DNA from: Toxonevra muliebris
Taxonomy: Eukaryota > Arthropoda > Insecta > Diptera > Pallopteridae
Reading direction: 5' to 3'
Length of the DNA stretch: 64,000 nucleotides
Assembly: GCA_963691655.1 (NCBI GenBank)
Contig: OY829327.1
Location: 85,014,019 to 85,078,018 of the forward strand
Shown: positions 61,128 through 64,000 of the stretch, one piece after another
How the letters are laid out: every line of letters begins with the position of its first letter
Numbering within the stretch: position 1 is the stretch's first letter
Program-made: the position numbers and the translations under genes
The notes under the pieces: model-generated
The model's database searches: none
What the model was told of the DNA's origin: nothing
The model's input: the letters and a program-made list of their open reading frames with translations, nothing else

Positions 61128-64000
61128 TGTATATATTATTTTGAGCTCAACATGGAGTATGAAAACTAGTGAACAAGTCGATGAGGTCACACTGTTTTTA
61201 TTAAAAAAAAAACGACAAAAAAAAAATTAGGTCTTTATGAAACTACAACTAATTAAAAATATGTTTCTTAGTAATTTTATTTAAAAACTTGCTAAAAGAA
61301 AACAGAGAGCTTTTGACTTCTAAATATTAAATATTCATAAAGATTGTGGAATACATAAAGAACAAAAAACGCAAATAAATATATTTTTTTTTTTTTAATT
61401 TTTTATTATTTTAAATTAAAAATTATAAAAACTTAAATATAGTAAATTATAAATAAAAAAAAAATAAAACTTGAGATCACTTAATTAATTTCTGATAATA
61501 AATTTCATTACGGCTGCCTTCTGTTTGCAATAATTAAAAATTCTAATTAATTAAAAGTTTAACGGGGAGATTCACTTAAATTTTAGAATGGCACTGTTAA
61601 AAAACAGATTATAGAATTACAGATTAGCATGAGACTTAGGAATGTCATTGAAGTATAAATCATTAAACAATAATAATTTGAATTAAGGTAAATTGTAAAA
61701 AAATGCATATACATATGTATGTCTTTGGTTTACTACAAAAATAAAAGAAAAAATATAAAATTTATACATTCATTAAAATCAAATGAAGACGAGTAATTGT
61801 GTGTATGTAGATTACGCTGTCAGTCAAAATAAATTTACAAATTTTCGCACAAAATAGCGGGGGGAATAGTTGAAAATGTTCTCAGACATGCACTAAAATA
61901 CATTGACAAGTCTCGAAAAGTGCACCAAATTCTCAGCAAACTTCAAATCCGCATTCAATTGAAATCGAATTAAGCGACGATATGGTTTATATTTGCACTC
62001 AGTCAATGGATTTCAGTGCATGATCGTAAACACTTTTTTTTTTGGTTAGTTTCTTTAAAAATTTCTACGCTACGATACTAAACTAAAATTAAAATGCTAC
62101 GAAAATGAAATGAAAGTATTTTTAAAACTACATATTTATATATTTTTTTGGTTCGCAATATCTGCAAATAATGAAACATCGATACAAATTCATTCATGCT
62201 TGCTGTCTTCGAGATTCATCAACAACGTCACAATGTTCAATGAATTTTTGTTTGTTTTTTATTTTGTATTGTATTTTTTGCATTGAAACTTACCTTGATG
62301 CTGCGATAAATCAAATCGTCAATAAAACCAAAAACATTTCGAAACAATATTGCTACATTTTACTTTCAAAATATATACGAAAAAAATAAAGGAACACAAC
62401 ATCTAAGTCGAACTAACTAAAACTATTTGAAAATAAAAACACAGTATTGAATTTTTGTTTTTATTTGCTTTTCAAAATAATAAACAGCAATTTCAAAAAA
62501 AAAAAAAATTATTTATTTACATTTAAAACTAATGATTAAATTCAAAGTACTTTTTTATTCAACGTATAATCGTAATAGTAATTAATAATAGTAATAAAAC
62601 TAGTAAAAATAATTAAGCCGACAAGACATGCAAGAAATATTAAAATGATATTTTTGGAGGAAAAAAATAAGAAATAATAAGAAAAAAAAAATACTAAAAC
62701 TAAAATACTAAAATTTAAATGTAATAAAATCAAAAAATTATTATTAGGCAATATTTAATTAAAAACGGTTTACGAACTACAAAAATATTCTGAAAAAAAG
62801 AAAAATTAAATGAAATAAAAACTAAAAAGCACATACACAAAATGTGAGGGGTGTGGGGTTGTGGTGGAAAAGCGGATGAAGAAAAGTAAATTATTATATT
62901 TTTTCTGTGTGTTTCGTGTGTGTGTGTGTGTATGCGTTTTGGGATTATTAAATTTTTTTCTAATTATGCAGCAAGTACTTTTTCATTTAAGTTAAGAGTG
63001 ATTGATGTGTGAATGCGATAAAAAATGTTTAGGTATATAGGATTTGAATTTTTTCCCATAAATTACACTAGTAATACTTTTTATTATTTAATTAGCTGAA
63101 TGTCAATTCAAATCTCGCTATTAAAATCGATTTGAAAAGTTCTAATTTGTACATGCGATGATATTAAAAATTATGAAAATGTTATGACTAAGAAAGTCCA
63201 CGATACTTTGTCTTGCAACAACTACACCTTTCTTAACAGTAGCCACTTCAGAAAGTTTTAAATTTATTTCAGGTTATTCCTAATGAACTTCAAAAAAACT
63301 ATTAAAAGTTCTAACTGTTCTATAGTTTATTCCGAATTTTCAGAAATACATTTGATGATTCTAAAGTACAATTGAAAAATTTTGATATCAATTTTAAATA
63401 ATCTAACATTGAATTGAAATCACGCACTCCCACCTGTCACACAACGACATCAGTTTTCGTTAGAATCGATGAAAATTTTAGTGATGTCTACTGAAGTTTG
63501 TAAAGCATTCAAGTCATGAACATGAGAAGAGTCATGAGTACTAATCATTAAATTAAGATTTAAATTAATCAGTCATTACAGTCCAAGCAAAACGAACCTT
63601 AGCGCTTTTGATTTTAGAACATGACTGAGTAATATAATTTGCACTATGATTTTTGATGTGTGAAAAGAAATGTTAACTTAAACGCTAAACAAACAAAAAA
63701 CAATGATTAACACGTATGTCTTTCAAAATGCTGATAAAACTAAAAACTAAATTGCTAACTAATTAGATGATGGAAGAGTAGTGAGTAGAAATTAGCGGCG
63801 CTGCAAAATAGTATTATGAAAAAGCTAATGATTTAATGACGAAAAAGTAAAATATTTCGATTATATCTGTACATACAAACACACAAAAATTAGATTTTAG
63901 CGGTAGGTAATAATAAAAGAGAGAAGTAGAAAACAAAACAAAAAAATGTTACAATATTATAAAATTTAAAAATAAGAATTCATTTTTTATTATTTAAGTA
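61128..64000. other. Very AT-rich gene-poor DNA to the right edge
   Basis: Poly(A), poly(T) and TAAA-rich sequence with a (GT)n tract at 62917-62931. No feature supported. Confidence 0.4.

Noticed and set aside
1..64000. CRISPR arrays, bacterial operons, rRNA genes
   Set aside because: None present; the window is eukaryotic nuclear DNA and the direct repeats seen are microsatellites or transposon ends.

Overview
The window looks like nuclear DNA of an insect, most probably a higher (cyclorrhaphan) fly. The evidence is strong AT richness, very low gene density, introns with GT...AG ends, CAG/opa-type runs encoding Asn/Ser, many (GT)n and (AT)n microsatellites, and remnants of jockey-type retrotransposons and Tc1/mariner, piggyBac-type and hAT DNA transposons. 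I cannot name the species; tephritid-like repeats make that group a reasonable guess only. No prokaryotic operon, CRISPR array, rRNA or intact tRNA gene was seen.

Genes. (1) Bases 1-812, minus strand: 5' coding exon of a TRIM-type protein (RING, Asn/Ser/Gly-rich spacer, B-box 2) that runs off the left edge. (2) Bases 32262-32943, plus strand: the last two coding exons of Npl4 (NPLOC4), the p97/VCP ubiquitin adaptor, ending in an NZF zinc finger. No other Npl4 exon was recognised, so its 5' part probably lies left of the window across an intron of more than 31 kb. The minus-strand TRIM 5' exon would then be nested inside that intron. (3) Bases 48224-48838, plus strand: a possible unreported small gene of four short exons with consensus splice sites, compatible phases and a poly(A) signal. 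(4) Bases 42048-42308, plus strand: an unrecognised open frame of about 86 codons followed by a poly(A) signal.

Mobile DNA. A DD37E-type Tc1-like element (10154-11341), a deleted mariner (15385-15899), three short TTAA-flanked piggyBac-like MITEs (6161, 26117 and 33632), one of them nested in a second non-autonomous element (25851-26564), an IR/DR Tc1 element (37342-40030) split by a 5'-truncated jockey-type retrotransposon, a second truncated non-LTR element (40454-41791), a hAT-like element with a perfect 8-bp target duplication (43322-44205) inserted in a transposase-derived ORF, a tRNA-derived SINE-like region (56117-56458), a long near-perfect hairpin (57455-57724) and another IR/DR Tc1 element (59518-61125). 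Every transposase or reverse transcriptase that could be read is broken.

Layout: 1-812 gene; 813-32261 gene-poor intronic or intergenic DNA with scattered small transposons; 32262-33150 3' end of Npl4; 33.2-37.3 kb featureless; 37.3-44.6 kb transposon island; 44.6-48.2 kb featureless; 48.2-48.9 kb possible small gene; 48.9-64 kb very AT-rich DNA with a SINE-like region, a hairpin and one Tc1 element.
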